From positions 9,052,501 to 9,116,500 of the forward strand of contig JAXDDX010000002.1 of assembly GCA_034670405.1 (NCBI GenBank): a stretch of 64,000 bases of DNA, written 5' to 3'. The notes beneath the pieces are model-generated. The model ran no database searches. It was not told the origin of the DNA and saw only the letters and a program-made list of their open reading frames with translations. The DNA comes from Hoplostethus atlanticus (lineage: Eukaryota; Chordata; Actinopteri; Trachichthyiformes; Trachichthyidae). Below, piece by piece: positions 1-15,000 of this stretch. A program made the translations under genes and the position numbers. Every line of letters begins with the position of its first letter. The stretch's first letter is position 1.

Positions 1-90
1 TGAATCATAACTGTCTGCAATGTCAATAATGAAACAGAAAAAGGATGTGGCAAAGAATGAGACACCATGTGAAGTATAAGTAGAGCTTAC

Positions 91-3000
91 TTGAGGAGGA
101 GTACAAAGGTCCTATAGAGTGTCGCCTGTTGATCGGGACTCAGAGGAAGAGATGCTGTGACAAAATAAGCAGAGAACACTGTTAATTGTCTTGCTCTCTT
201 TGTGCCGGTACACAAACGAAGCCCGGTGGCTGGCCATCGGTCGACTTCTCAACACACTTTGTTTCTAAATCACAGAAGCATATTAAAAAATGCTATTGTT
301 TAATGTTTACTACTGTTTCATAAGCCTTTAAATGACTTTAAATAGGGTTCCTACACCGTTTTTTTTTTTTAAAGACTAAGACTTTTCTAAGACATATAGC
401 ACCAGTATTTGTCAGAGTGTGTTGCAAATGTCTAATTTTTTTACATTGAATATCTGATCTGAATGTCCCAGGTCTTATTTAACTTAGGACGGATACTATC
501 AGGATTTCCCCCCCCCCCCTCAAAGGGAAGTGGATCAACAAGCAGCCAAGCCGGGCATTAAACATTTCACTGGTTGGAAAAAAAGATTATCAACACATTT
601 CCATGACATTTCCAAAACTATATGCATACTATATGATGTTCCATCCATATAACCATAACTTTTCCAGGCCTGCAAAACACAATTTTTGAATTCCATGACT
701 TTTCCAGGTTTTCCATGACCAGCCAATCAGAATCAATTATTCTCCTAGGACAGGATATAATAAACTTTAGCCAGCACAAAGACACTTACAGCCATCCATG
801 TTTTCTTGATGCTCATCAAAAATAGATAAATTAACAGATAAATGAATTTGACCATTACAAAAAGTGGTACCTGAGACAAAGGGGGCCAGTATCATACTCC
901 TCCAGGTCCTGGAAAAGCTGGAGATCTGAAGAAAAAAGGAAAAATCCCAGTTAATCTCAATTATCAGTGATTCGTCCATGTACTGCAGCAGTGGTTTGGT
1001 TCCACATCCATGCTGGCTCTAGTGCAGCTTGCATTTCTAAGACTGTTTTTCTTTTGATACTTTCTCATAATGAAGACATTAATTATAAACATACCTGCCA
1101 CAGAGAGGGCACAGCGCCTATTGCCTCCAGCACCTTCTGCAGATGGCTGATCTGAGGATGGGGAAAAACAGAAAAGACATGACTGAGTTGCTTTGTTTTT
1201 TGTATTAAGGAGAACTGGCAGCCCATTCCCTTTAGTATTTCAGTGAGACTGTAGAAAAAGAGGGACATCAAGTAGGAGAGTTACATAAGAGTTACGGTGT
1301 GATTCTCGGTCAACAGGGTACGTGCAGTTCATACAGTGTGGATCTAAATCACAAAACTGGGTACATGTTAGTGGTCTTAATTTAATAAAATCTATAAAAT
1401 GACAGCAAAAGGCACGAGACATTACATTACCATATAGCAGAAGATCACTTTTTCAAATGAGGGGTAATTGTTTGAATAAATGAATGCAATCAGTGTTCCA
1501 CCTCTCCTCACCATGTTGAAGCCCAGCAGCTTCTGAAGCAATCCGTTCCACAGCTGAGGGTCAAACACCTGATACTCCAGGCAAAGGTCTGCCACCAAGC
1601 GCACAGCCTGTACAGCAAAAAAAAGGTACTTCAGTTTGCATGCATGCATAGAGATGTATATAAAACATTCAGTGTTTCCCCTACAATGTTAGTATTTGGG
1701 CGGGCCATGCATACCAGACAGCTTCATACACGCCAGACATGAACTGAATGGAGAGACAGTTTGAACCAGCCTCGATAGTCAGATGGAAGTATAATAGTCA
1801 GCTATGTTCCATTTACTTATACTACACTGGAAGAAAATATGAGTGTCTGGGTTTGCGAAATAAGTTATTGATGTTGCAATAACAAGCTGCAATAACTACC
1901 CCCCCATAAACTAACAACCTGTGGGAAACACTGACTTTTATAACCTCAAAGTGGCAGAAAACAGTGAAGCTGAATAGAATTAATTGGTTGAAATAGCTTT
2001 TTATGTTTTCAGTAACATAGCACCTGTGGCTCGTGACTGTGGTTCTTCCACAGCCCCTTAACCATGCCCTCTTTGGGACTGTTGAGGAATGACTCCACAG
2101 TGTAAGGGATGTTTAAGGCCTCCAGCTGAGAGACATAGATGTAGCACTTCAGGTAATACCTGCAGGGGATATCAAATACGGCGTGAATCATACACAGCTC
2201 TTAAATTAATATTGCATTTAATCATTCCATCTATAAAGTTAAATTGATTTCCTGGCTGATCAGAGGATCTCTTACTCGATTTTCGTCCTGGGGATCTGTA
2301 TCTGGGCCTCCAGAGTGGCAGCATCTGCAAGTCGGATGAGACAAAGCAGGGCTCGACTCCGGTGGCAGAAGGTCAAACGTGGCCCGGAACTGCTGAGGGG
2401 CTGTAGGGGGAATTCAACAATTGCTATCATTGATGAATACCTACATTGTAACGTGTGGCTGCTTTAGCTTAAGGGTGAAGTGATTCCATTCTTACATCCA
2501 CCCTCAATTTCAATCTGCAGAATTACAAATACGATGAGTGAAGGGACAAGGATTCGGCAGACCACTTTTTTGGTGTTTTATAATAGTTATATTACAGTGG
2601 GAATGTAGCAAGGAGGGCAAAGTAGGGGAAACAAAGGAGAGAAAGCTTTGGCAGGATTTGACTCAACCACTCAACTACTTCTGGGTACTTTGTCCAGGTT
2701 TGACTCACCCAGGTTTCAACAGACAGGATGGGGCTCAGAAGGCGAGCAGCAACATCCATGGGGCAAATCTGCAGTAGATACACCACCCTGAGAGAGCATC
2801 AAATGAAATACATACAATGAACACCAGCATCAAATCTGTTGGTGTTACAGCTCTTCACACAATCAATGACTACTAGGTTAACATACAGTTAGCCCCTTTG
2901 AGGTGATTTTCATTCATAATGGATAAGCAGTTGAAAAATAAGAGGCATAAAATACTATTAAAAATAAATGTTATTCTACCAATACAGGCCTATGTCTTAA

Positions 3001-6000
3001 AATTAATTTAGTATATGCCTTAAATTTCTTGCCTGAATTTTGGTTTCTTCACAAACACATAATTGATAGGGCATTTCTATGTAAACTGCTACAAACAAAT
3101 AACTGCAGATGAAAATGTCACTACCTCATTAGGTCAGGGTCCTCCTCAATGTTGCTAAAACATTCCTGATTGTTGATGTCCTTCAGAAAAGAAAAGCTAC
3201 ATTTTGTAAAAATATTACACAACACAGACTCAACATTTCCAGAACATAACAACATACAACACGAGCAGAATAAAAAAGGACATGAACAACCACCACAGTT
3301 AGCTTATCAAATAAGTGCGACACAAACAGTACAGCACAGATTAACAAACCTTGGCTACAGCAGGGCCTGTTTTGCAGATCCATTTCTCCAACAGCATGTT
3401 ACGGATCTTCAGAGGATCCACACCGTTGATGGTGGCTATTTCTTTACATACAGCGTGGATGTCTGCTCAGAGACAAATCATCAAATTAAAAACCACAGTA
3501 AACATTCTCAATGACTTGCTTCCATCTAGCACTTAGTGTGGCTCACCCAGATGACTCTGCACAACTTATACTTATACAAGTACTTTTATCCAACAGCCCC
3601 ATTAAGCATACCAATCGTTTTCAGCACATCAACCTGTTGGGCAGTATAGTGCTACAGTATTTGTCACTGTGGAAAATAATCTAATAATAAAAATAAAAAT
3701 AAAAATAATAATCCTGATGACACTAAGACAACTGAATGTCATGCATTGTTCTATAATACGTAATGAACTACATAATGCGCTTTTCAGAACTGTAACAGAG
3801 TACCTTCATCCAGTAGTCATATTAAGGATATTGAGTCTACTAATATTGACCTCATAAGAAATGTTGTATGTCTGACAGTGGAAACCTCATTTACTTGAGT
3901 TTGTGGAGAAAAATGTAAAAGTTATTGTCACAGTAATCTTATACTTGCCAGGAAAGGTTTGACCCCCTGATTCCTTGTAGCGCTGTTCTACACTGCTGTG
4001 TTCATACAGGGCCACTATGAGCCTGGCTGGCAGCCCCGTCAGTTTCAGATGCTCTGGGCTGTTCAGTTGGTTGGCCATCAAGGCGTTCTCAGTGGCCGAG
4101 CGCTGGAACTGCAGCTTCAGCTTGGACAAGAAGGTCTCGCCCCTGGACCGCGCTGCCTCCTGCTCAGGATTAGAGGGGAGTGGATTACACCAGACAATGT
4201 ACGACAAACCAACAAGACAGATATTAGAGATTTTCACTTTAATGGATTTACACAATTGACAAATGTGAATACTGACCTCAAGATTTGGATTCTTCAGCCA
4301 TGCACCACCAAGAGCTAAACAGAACCGAAGTGACTGCGTCTTCTCAATGCCTACAGGGAACAGTACATGAGGAAAAACTGTAAGGCGCACATACAAACAG
4401 CGCGATGGCAGTATCTGATGCAAATCTACAAGTCAGACCTGGGGGCAGCTCCTGAGCGATCTTATGGGCAGTGGCAGCAGCCCACTCTGGGCTCTGGATG
4501 CAGTGGATGTACTCCATCATCGTCTTGGCCACCTTGAATGTCTCCTTATTGGAAAAATGCCTCTGACCCTTCTTGCTCTGCTCCAACACTAGAGGCTTCA
4601 TACTCTTCTCAAACACATGGTTCGCAGCTGACATGTATAACTTGTCGAGGCTCACCTGGAAGGAGACGGGTAGGTTGAATATCCTGAATAGACCTGATAA
4701 CTCAATTGTAAATATACAATTATGGTCTTTTATTATAATGCAAGTAAGTGGGAGGTTACTGTGTAGATCAGTATGCTGTACCTTCATCAGCTTGCTAATC
4801 AGAAGAAGTGTAGGGAAGGTCTCTTCACTGAGCTCAGGAGCTAAACACAGGAAAATATTTTCTTGTTATTTGCACATTTCATTAATAGATCCTTGCGATA
4901 GTAAAGAGATTTAAACAATGACGCAAATTTTGATCGTCTAAGCTCCTCAGACAGGGTGTTCAAAATCTTAGGGGCAATGGAAGACCAAGTCATCTTTGGC
5001 AATTCATCTAGATCTGATTACTTACTTGGGGAACTGCGTTTAATAGGGAGTTAAAATGTTTGCTATGTAGCTGGTGGCCAGTGCATTAAAAGCAATAAAC
5101 CTTTAAAAACTTAAATCTGATACTAACTAACTCATGTAGAGAAGCGAAAAGTCGTAATATGATCCTGTCATTTAGTCTTCAGCAACAATTTAAGTATTAA
5201 AATAAGCAACCAGCCAACTCACAGATAATCTTCCAGTAATGGTTGGTCTGCATCAGCAGGTGAAAGGGCAGTCTGCTGTTGGACAGGAGGATAGGTTGCA
5301 GGCTGTTCTCCAAAAGGTAGATGTTCTCTACGTCTGAGGGAGGAGAGATTCGCTTGTAGGACTTCAGGTGCTGAAGTAGGCCCATTGCCTGTGGATGGGA
5401 AGACACTGATTGCTTGTTGGCTGAACATATTTGGAAGGTAAGAAATGATTACATGTTCAGTGCACAAATGCTACAAAAATCTATACCTGACTAACTGAGA
5501 AGCTGGTAACATTCTCATCAGCAGTCTGTATGATCTTGAGCACGACTTCGATCCTCTCATAGTTGTAGGGGCTGAGCTGCATGGGGAAGGCATTTTCACA
5601 TTAAAAGTCAGTTAATTATCCAAACCTCATTTCATAAAGTCAGATATTTAGTATGCAAAAGGCCATGACAAAACACTGTTTCAAAAGACACAAATTCAAA
5701 GACAATCTTGAACTATTGGAATTACTTTTATGCTCCTTGAGCAAATTACTTCCTTTGGAAGTGAGATGCAAACACACATGACTACAAATAGCTTTAATGC
5801 TACTGCAGTAAAAATCCTTCACCCTAACACGCCTGGTCTTTAATCCATTAATAAGTTATTGCTCTATAAAGCACCCTCTACTAACTTGTTCCCCAATGCT
5901 CAGACCTTGAGTATGGCAGCACTGAGGCTGTCAGTGAGGTTGCTGGTGCTGTGTAACATGGGGATGATCTGCAGGGCTCGCTCCAGGGCATCTGCATGGC

Positions 6001-9000
6001 CCAGAGGCTGCACCTCTTCCTGGCCTGCCCCAGGATCACTTGCTGCACCAGCACCGTCCTCATCCTCGTCCTCCTGCAGCAGCAGTAGGGTGGTAATGTA
6101 CTGGTTGATGACACTGTCTCTGTCCAGACCAAAGGTGCTATTGCAAGAACCACAGGGCATGTGTCAACACAGTCAAGCAGTGAACGGTTACAACAATCAT
6201 AGTTCAAGCATAATCCTACATGAAATTTAATTTTCACATTGACACTGAATCCTGTTGTTCAGCTGACCTGCAGTACTGGAGGATAATGTCAGGGGTGATG
6301 TTCCTGTTCTTCACCAGAACAGGGATCAGATTACTCTTCATCTCGGGGCACTGACGGAACACAGCCTGGATGGATATCTAGGAGCAGAGCAGGAGAAGAC
6401 ATGGTAAATGTTGAGTTGTGGGACAGATGGATAGCAGCCTGTGAAGTACAGAGATTCACTCTATATTACCATATTTATTCAGACCAATAAGTCACTGGCC
6501 ATCTGAGTTAACAAAGTGTAGAATCAGCTGTGGTTTCATCTACAAACCCCTAATTTGCCCAGCTTGATGCCCCACTCTGCATCCGTAATGACTGAGTGAA
6601 ACTTCTCTTGTTCCTCTTCCTCTTTGTATAAGCAGCAGAGATGGGCCCCGATCCTGGCCACAGCCTGAAATGTGAAATCAATTTGAAGTTGCTGATTATG
6701 GGTTGGCATTAAAAGAAAAACATGCACGGAGTTACACATGAACCTGTACCCTCTTCATTTTTTTAAATAAACAGCCTGACATTTGGTCATGGTCAATCTT
6801 GTACTGGTTGATAATTGCAAGTAGGATTTTAGTCAAAAGCTTGGTATACAAGCCAAGACCTCTGTTTGGACCAATGAAGTTAGATTCCATAAAATCTAAT
6901 TTCTCTGGATTGCAGGTCAGTGTCACTATCAAATGTGGGATTATTGTAAATACCTATTCTTTGAACATTCCTGTTCAACTCTAAACAACTTTGAACTTTC
7001 TTCAAATCCCATGAATTGAAACTGAAACCCCCAAATTAAAGAATAGAGATAATAGTTCTTACCAAGATTTTGTCATAGTTTTGCCAGGTGTTGTCAATAA
7101 CCTTCCAAAGTATTTTGAAGACTTCTGCTTTGGAGAGGAGCGTGCAGAGTCCAATAGCCAAGTCACAATCCACCACTCTCCAGTTGAACACCTTCAGCCC
7201 ATAGGAAATAGAGACAGTTATTCAAAAACATATGAAAGCAATGCTACTAATACCCTTTCGTGAGATCCGAAGCAGACTCACCTTGTTCAAGAGGGCCACA
7301 GCAACAGTATTGAGAGAAGATATAGTTGTCTTTCGGAGATCATTTAAGCATGTATTGTACTGCATAAGATCTTGTTTATCATGAAGCTGAAAGAAGAGTT
7401 GTTAAACAAAATTGTTAAACATTACAAAATACTTGAAGCAATAGTAATGATAATTGTTCCAGAAACCATAACCAATATGCCAATGGTGACGATGGCACCA
7501 GTGATATGTTGTAGCTGTACCCGCGTGCTGAGCTTGAGGTCCATAATGTTGGAGGTGACATGTTGCAGGCAGCTGCCATACGAGTTGACCAGCACTCTGA
7601 GGGCCAGCTCCAACTGACTGCACTCCTGGAGCATTTGCAACATGTTGGCCAGGGGACCCAGGAGGGGCCGCAGGTAGTTTGAACCTACAAGTGGCCGGAC
7701 GTGACACACGATTATGCTTCAAAATCTGAACTTAAAAGAAAAAAAGGGTTATATCAACTGAAGTACCAACCATCTTCAAACGAGCAGTGTGACAGGCAGT
7801 AGCAGTCCAATGGGTACAGCTTGGTATCTGCAAAATAGAAAAGCTAGTTAGCTAAGCACAGCCTGAGGTAGTAAAATTCTAAATAGATGTTGATGACCTA
7901 ATCTGCAGGGTTTTGCTTACCTGGGGATATAGGCAGCAAACTGTTGGTAATCTCATATTGGACTGGCAGCACAGACACTGGGTCCAGAACAATGCAATCT
8001 TCATTAAAAACATCCTGGAAACTCCACTGAGAGTACGGATCTTTTTCTGCCTCCAAGGTCAAATCCTGTGAACATTACATGATATAAAACAATGAAACAT
8101 TTTCAAGCATTCTTTTCAATTCTCATGGCTATAAAAGTGAGGTACTAACTCCTGTTCATTTTCCAAAACGTTCCATGTTAAATTTACCATTTCACAAACT
8201 TATGGCAAGTTGGTGATGTTTTCAAATAAATGTTAAAAACATCCATGTTAAATAAAATGTGTTTCTCTACATCTGTCCAAACTGCCACTTGAAACCAAAA
8301 CCCCTAATCTGTACCAGTCAGATTACCTGAAATCAGAAGGCTGATACAAATGTCTTCAGACACATCAGTACCTCAAGCACAAACCAGATTAAAAAAAACA
8401 GCAACATCTCAAGATGTTTCCTCGTCAGAAGATAGAAGAGTACTATACTAAAAAAAGACTGTGTGGTATACATGGCAAAAACGTCATCGTATGTAGCATT
8501 AGTTCTAAGTATCAATTAAAAGAAAAAACACAGGGCATGCCGTTGTGTTTAGATGATCAATAAAGTGTGGTGCCATGGAAAATATAGGGTGAAGATACTG
8601 ACCTTGGCTATGAAACCATAGTTGTCTGATAGCTGACACTGATGGTAGACATCCATGGCTGTACGTGTGCTCTTGCACAGCTCCAAACAGTCCAGGAGCA
8701 GGTCTGTAACAATTTTGAAGAGATTGTGCATCTAGTTTAGTATTTGGAGCAATGGGCACCAACCAGGCTACATCCACATAATGGCTACCCTACCTTTCCA
8801 GCTCACATGTCTCAATAAGACAAATCTGTCTTCTATATGAGCTACTTAGCGCAGACATACTGAACTACATTGATGGCTCACTTCTTGAATGACACATATT
8901 TGGATGTTTGCAACCCATAAACACCAGCAAACTCTTGATATCTTATTTTCAGTTTCTCTTCTAGCTCATGATACACCTCCGTTTGCATTTCAATGTATCC

Positions 9001-12000
9001 ATGTGATAACCCAGCTGAAGACTATATTCTGCCCTGAATTAATCTGTTGTAATATTACAGATATTATTAATATTAATATTGATGGATTACAGCAAATCAA
9101 AGGGACCAAAGTTACCAAATCAGCTCTAAATAATTATCTCACAATAACTCACAATAATCAATTATTCAGTAAACAAACTATTTAACAAATAAATAGTCGA
9201 GTACATAAATTCATCAGCTGTGCTAGTGATCCTCAAATTCAACTCCATTCAATGTGAAATTTAGACATCGATGAGTCATATTTCCATCCCAGATTCAGAT
9301 ACTGCCTATTTTCAATGACATAAAATGGTGTGCACATTATTGATATGTACATGTGTGATTTACCTGAGTGGCACAGAGTGACAGCCTGGCAGGCCAGGTT
9401 GTGGATAACTGCTGGCAAGTCCATCTCATCAGGAAGCACCATGGGCACGTCTGCCTCCAGCATCTGGCACAACCTCTGGGCAGCTGTGAAGAGTACCTTC
9501 CCTGTGCTGGGGTTACAGTGGTGCTCATACAGCTCACTGGGCAGATGGGGGTTAACAAGAGAGAACGAGAACAAAGACAAAATATAAGACTTTTGTCCAC
9601 ATCTGAATTTTACATTTATGCCTGACTGGATCCAATGGGCTTGAATTAGGTCAGCCTGGATTCAAAAATATTGCTCAAAAATACAGTTATTATGAACAAT
9701 TGATCAATAGCTTTGGTCAGGCTTCAGCTCATAAAACGCTGTTTAACCCTTAGGGTCAGGCTGCGCTTGGACTGAGTTTGGGTCAGGTTGAGTTTTTCTG
9801 CTCCACATTCCTTTTATTTTTTTTAATAAATAGTGTAATAATAAATAATTTTTAAGTAAACTGGCAGAATATGCCCATACCAATATATCTACACAAAAGG
9901 AAATATAATACTGGTTGTTAATCACTGTACTCTGGTACATCTTTCAGACCCTTTCAGACTTGGGTGAAAAACAAATATCGAACAGTAAATGTCTACACTG
10001 TGTATTAATAAGATATGAAAACCAGTGATTCATTCCAATAAAAACACATGGGAGAAAAAAACAACACAACAACAGTCCTTTGTCCCAACATTACCCTAGC
10101 AAGCACCTTCGTTTCCCACCCCCTTGACTCCTACAATCCACCACAGCATCCACACAGGCTGACCTGAGGATCTTGAGGGCCTTGTCCACCTTGCCCACCC
10201 CCAGAGCACGCAGGGCCAAGTCAGACCACAGCTCCTGTTCTGTACGCTGCAGCTGCCTTCCCAGGCGGCATAAGCCAGCTTCAGTGGAGATGGTCTTGGT
10301 CTTGCCATCGGGATCATTGGCCACCATTGGAGTGGTTGTGACCTTCCCCTTGAGTGTACGACGACCACGCGTGTTCTCATAGGCTGTGATGTGATGCTCC
10401 TGCATCTGCTTTCGGACTTTGGGATCTTCATAGTTGGAGGGGGTGAAGAAAATGTCAAAGTCCTCCTGAAGGAATAGAAATAGAGGCTTTCATTTAAAAC
10501 AGGTTAAAGAAAAGATGGAAAAAAAAAACACAGAACATTCCCTAAGTGGAGCTCACCTGTAGGTGGGCGATCGCCTTGAACATGATCAGACTGTCCTCAC
10601 ACTCCATACTTTTAAGAGCATCATCTGCAGAGAAAACTTGTCATTAGCCATTAGGATGTACAGTCGTGTGGTTATAAGAGGTCAAAACAATGAGAAATGT
10701 TTTCTTTCCTAAGCTTTGGTACATAGGTAAGACAAGTAAACATGCCATCCCCCACGAAGGATGCAGCCCCTTGCGCCAGCAATACATACATACATACATC
10801 CATCCATCCATCCATCCATCCCTCCAAGTTTCATCAAAATCAGACCAGTGGTGTAGCAGTTCTGGCCTTTCAGTTTGAAATTTTGACCTTAAATGATAGG
10901 CTCTCCATCAGGCCGATCAGTGTGATTTGTTAAATGCCAGAACACGTTTGCTGACATAGGGGCTTGAACTTGGGTCCTCTGGTTGAGGAACAACCAGACT
11001 CGCTACGCTAACCTGCTGTCCCCATTTCTTTCAGTACTGAGGACTACTTACATTTTTGGATTATGTGTAGGAATTTCAGTGCATCCACCATCACTTGGGC
11101 TATGACCATCTGGTGCTTCTTGTGCTATTGAACACAGGCCACGAGACAGTTGAGTTGTACAATATGCCTGAATGAGGCCATTATTCCCAGTCTGTTCTAA
11201 ATAACAGAATAGTTTGGTTTTCTGAAGCCCTGATTATGAAACACATCTTAAAACACAACAGTATATGACATCAGTGGTTTTGAAAGCTCACACACAAAAT
11301 GTAGCCTTTAATACAAGTATATAAAATGCAAATTAACCCTAATTTTATATAAGTCATCTACTCACCTCATCAGATATGTGGTCTTTGTCCTCCAGCTGCA
11401 GTCTAGCCCAGGTTGTGAGACGCTCAATCACACACTCTGCCTCTACAGAGGACAGCTGCTTCAGGACAGTCATGCATGCCTCAGTCTGCAAGCAACACGG
11501 AAGATTTTCTATGAACATGTCCTAAATTATGGTAAACATAATAATGATAAATGATTGAAATTTAATGATTCCACATTCCTGTGTGGAGTAACATACCTTG
11601 CCATGGCCGATTAGCTGGATGAGATACAAGTAATTTATCTGGGAGGTTGGAAGTTTGTATGCTTCAGCTAAGTTCAGGGAGTCTTCTAGTGACAACGGGA
11701 GGTCTTGTTTCAGGATGTATCTTATCAGTGTCTGTATAGGAAATGTATAGGACTCAGAAATCTTATATGCATGCATAACACAAGTTGTCATAAGTCACAT
11801 GATTGTCATAATCGTACCATGACTTGAGTGTTGTTGGAGAGGTTGAAGTTGCGGATCCCGTAGCCTGTGAGCAATTTCCTCATCTCCATCAGACGGTAGC
11901 TCTCCTTTAAAAGGTCTTGTCTGAGGATAGTTTATGGAAGATATGGAAGGACAATCATCAGGAAAAACACTGATAACAGCATCCAATTCTGACTAGGATG

Positions 12001-15000
12001 AAACACACAACTTCAGGGTGGGGACCGTGTCAACATACTTGGGTCCCTCCATCTCTAGATACTGCTGAACCAGCTTCTCCACCACCTCATTCCAGGGCAC
12101 CACCGCCTTCTGCATGATCTCCAGCACAGCATCCACCATCAGCTGGACAAAACACATCGATGGGGGATTTCACAATTTCCAATTCAAACATGAATGCTTT
12201 TTGTTCAGTGATTAACCATCTTATCAACTGTGTTGAATTACTGAGTGGGTGTCTACACCTACAGATTTGTGCCATTGAAGTCTGCTCATAGACCTTTGGC
12301 ATGAACTATGTGTATGTGTAAAGAAGCCCTGGAGGCGTTTCAGTTACAGAAACTTACATCAGTGTCGGTCATGCAACCAAGTACTGCCACTGCTTTGGCC
12401 TCCCACCCTGTGAAAAGTGTAGTGGTCTGAGAACTGCAGCGCTGCAGCAGATCCTAATAAAGATCAGATAGACAGAGGGACAGAGTTGGGAACATTCATC
12501 AGCCTGTAGCGTTTCGGGTAACTGAATCAGGTACTCCTGGGCCAATTCCAGGATCACTCCAGTAGGAATGGCTCTTATATTTGAATCATGATATATGGAC
12601 AACTTTGGGGACAATGTTTAGCTGTTGGGGGGGGGGGGGGGGGGGGGGATTTTTTACCTTGATATACTGTAGAAGCAGCTCATCAAAAGGAAGCTGGTGT
12701 TCTGCACAGTATGGCAAGATGCTGCTCCCCACTGTAGCGGAGATGAGCTCTGGGGCCGGCACATTATCCAGCATGAAGAATGCTACACTCTGTACACTCC
12801 CCTTTCAGATTCACAGGGGAGATGAGCAAATGCATTATTAATAAAAATGAAAACAATGCAACAATAAATGAAAATGTAACTAACATAAAGATAGTGCAAC
12901 TGATACTCACGCAGATACATTTAAACATTTAAACCATCAATTTCAACTAGTTGCTCTTGTGGAACATATGTGGTAACTAAAAGTGAAATACTTAATTTAT
13001 AGTATATAAATGAAATAGTTATGTATATATTGAAAATAAATACTTTTCTTTCCCTTGAAAAACGACTGGGAGTGACAATAGGACAAAAGCTTTTAAGATA
13101 TAAGATATATTTCAGTGACATCTAGAGGCGTTGATGAGCATTAGATGATTTTCTCCATGACTTTGCTATTTCCACACAAAATGTAACCCTAGACAGCTAA
13201 TTGTGCACTGCAAGTTCTCAGGTAGGTTGTGTGAATCTATGGTATTCAATTATTTTCTACAGGAGACATCTGAAGTTTGCTAGAAGCTTTAATTTTCACT
13301 GAAGTGTAATCAAAATCCATCACAAATTAGAGACACACCTTCTCAAAGACTGAAAGTGAAAGTCTGCAGTTGTATTTCCTGTGGAGGTCCCGCAGCCGGC
13401 GGAGGTTGGAAACCAGGGACTTGAGGTTCTCCACTTCCTCTGCATCATAATTATGATCCTGGAAACATACAAAAGCACTATACAATAGGATTCAAACAAT
13501 TTGATCATGTGTATTATCACGTCATAATAATAACCTGATCCTTCATCGATCTCCGTAAGGACATTCTCTGTTCCCTACGTACATAGGGAGGTCGCATGTT
13601 CAACTGCAGAACAACGCCTCTGGAGCTGATAGGGATTCAGTGTCTTGCTCAAGGACACTTCAACAGGGTGGATGTTTGAACCCTGGTTGTCCAGTTGATG
13701 TACGGTCTCTCTAACCACTAGGCCCCCCTGTTGCCCACTTATTCTGCCTATATTGTGTAGATGAGAATATCCTACTCAGTGCTCACACACACTCTCACAC
13801 ACACACTAACTTACTGATTTCAACCACATCCATAAGGTTGGCAGTCCAAGCTCTGCCAAGTCCAGCCCATTTTGGGGCCAGTCACCCTGAAAGAGCATAG
13901 TATGTTCATCATGATTAGTTCAATTATGGTGAATGATTCAAACTTATTTGTTCAGTGTTTTATACAAGTAACTGACTGATATTCATTCATTTTGAAAGCA
14001 TAAATATTTTGTTGAGTCATGTTTTTTTTTTTTTACCTTTTCTGTTAACTCCAGATTCCTTGCCCTCTGCTCAAGCCATCTCGCCAGTATTTTCTATGGA
14101 TACATTATGAGAGAGCCCTTTTACCACAAGTGACAACATTATGTGCCATTTTCTGTCTGAGACTATGTGAGCATCTTACCTGTCCTCTGGGTAGCACTCT
14201 CCTCACACAAGGAACAATGATGCTCCTAAACCAAGGACAGAGGTCTTGGGATGGCAGGTCCTCTGGGATGGCACTGAGCAGAGCTTCAAGCCCAGCCTCA
14301 TCAAGCTTCTCTGCAATCTGTCCCTGGCACAAAACCCAAGAGAGACGTCAGTGAACAACATCACAATATTTCTCACGGAACTTTGGTATGTTTGGTGATT
14401 GTCACTAGTCCCATTGTGCTTCAACCATGTTAGTATGTCCTGTTCCTGTGGAAGTTTCTGATAGGTCTATGCGCCAATGCAACCATCATGACATACTCCT
14501 ATATTTATTCTGCTTGGTGAATGAAGTGATTCTGATTTAATTACTTGTGTTACCTCATGTCTGAGCCAAAGGAGTTGTGCACCCCTCAGGTCTCCTTCTC
14601 TTAGCTGGGTCAGGATGTCTCCTATATTGTCTGTGCTGTTCAGAAACTCAATCCAGGCAATGCCACTGAGGATAACAGAACAAGACACTAAATCATGCAG
14701 TGGTGCACATTATGAACTAACGGCAAGATGCAAATTTACTATAAAATACAAAAGCACACACAAATACAGTATTGAACATTGCCATATTTGAATGTACTTG
14801 AACTTTTCCTGGCCGTAAAGGCTGCAGAAGGTTGCCAGCCTGGCCAAGGCCTCCTGGATATGTAAGGAGGAGTATCGTGTTGCAGCATGGTTGAGCATCT
14901 TCTCTGCTGTCTCGAAGGTGGGCCACGGAGCCTTGAGGCAATATTCCACCACATACTGCTCATCCTAAGCAACACACAAAATGTTCTCCTCTATCAGTAA

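Noticed and set aside
3887..4423. 178-codon minus-strand open frame
   Set aside because: It fuses two kntc1 exons (4162-3949 and 4350-4277) through an intron that happens to lack stops; human KNTC1 and the splice sites show that the intron is removed.
12581..12841. Glycine-run protein on the plus strand
   Set aside because: It is the antisense of the kntc1 exon plus a poly-G tract.
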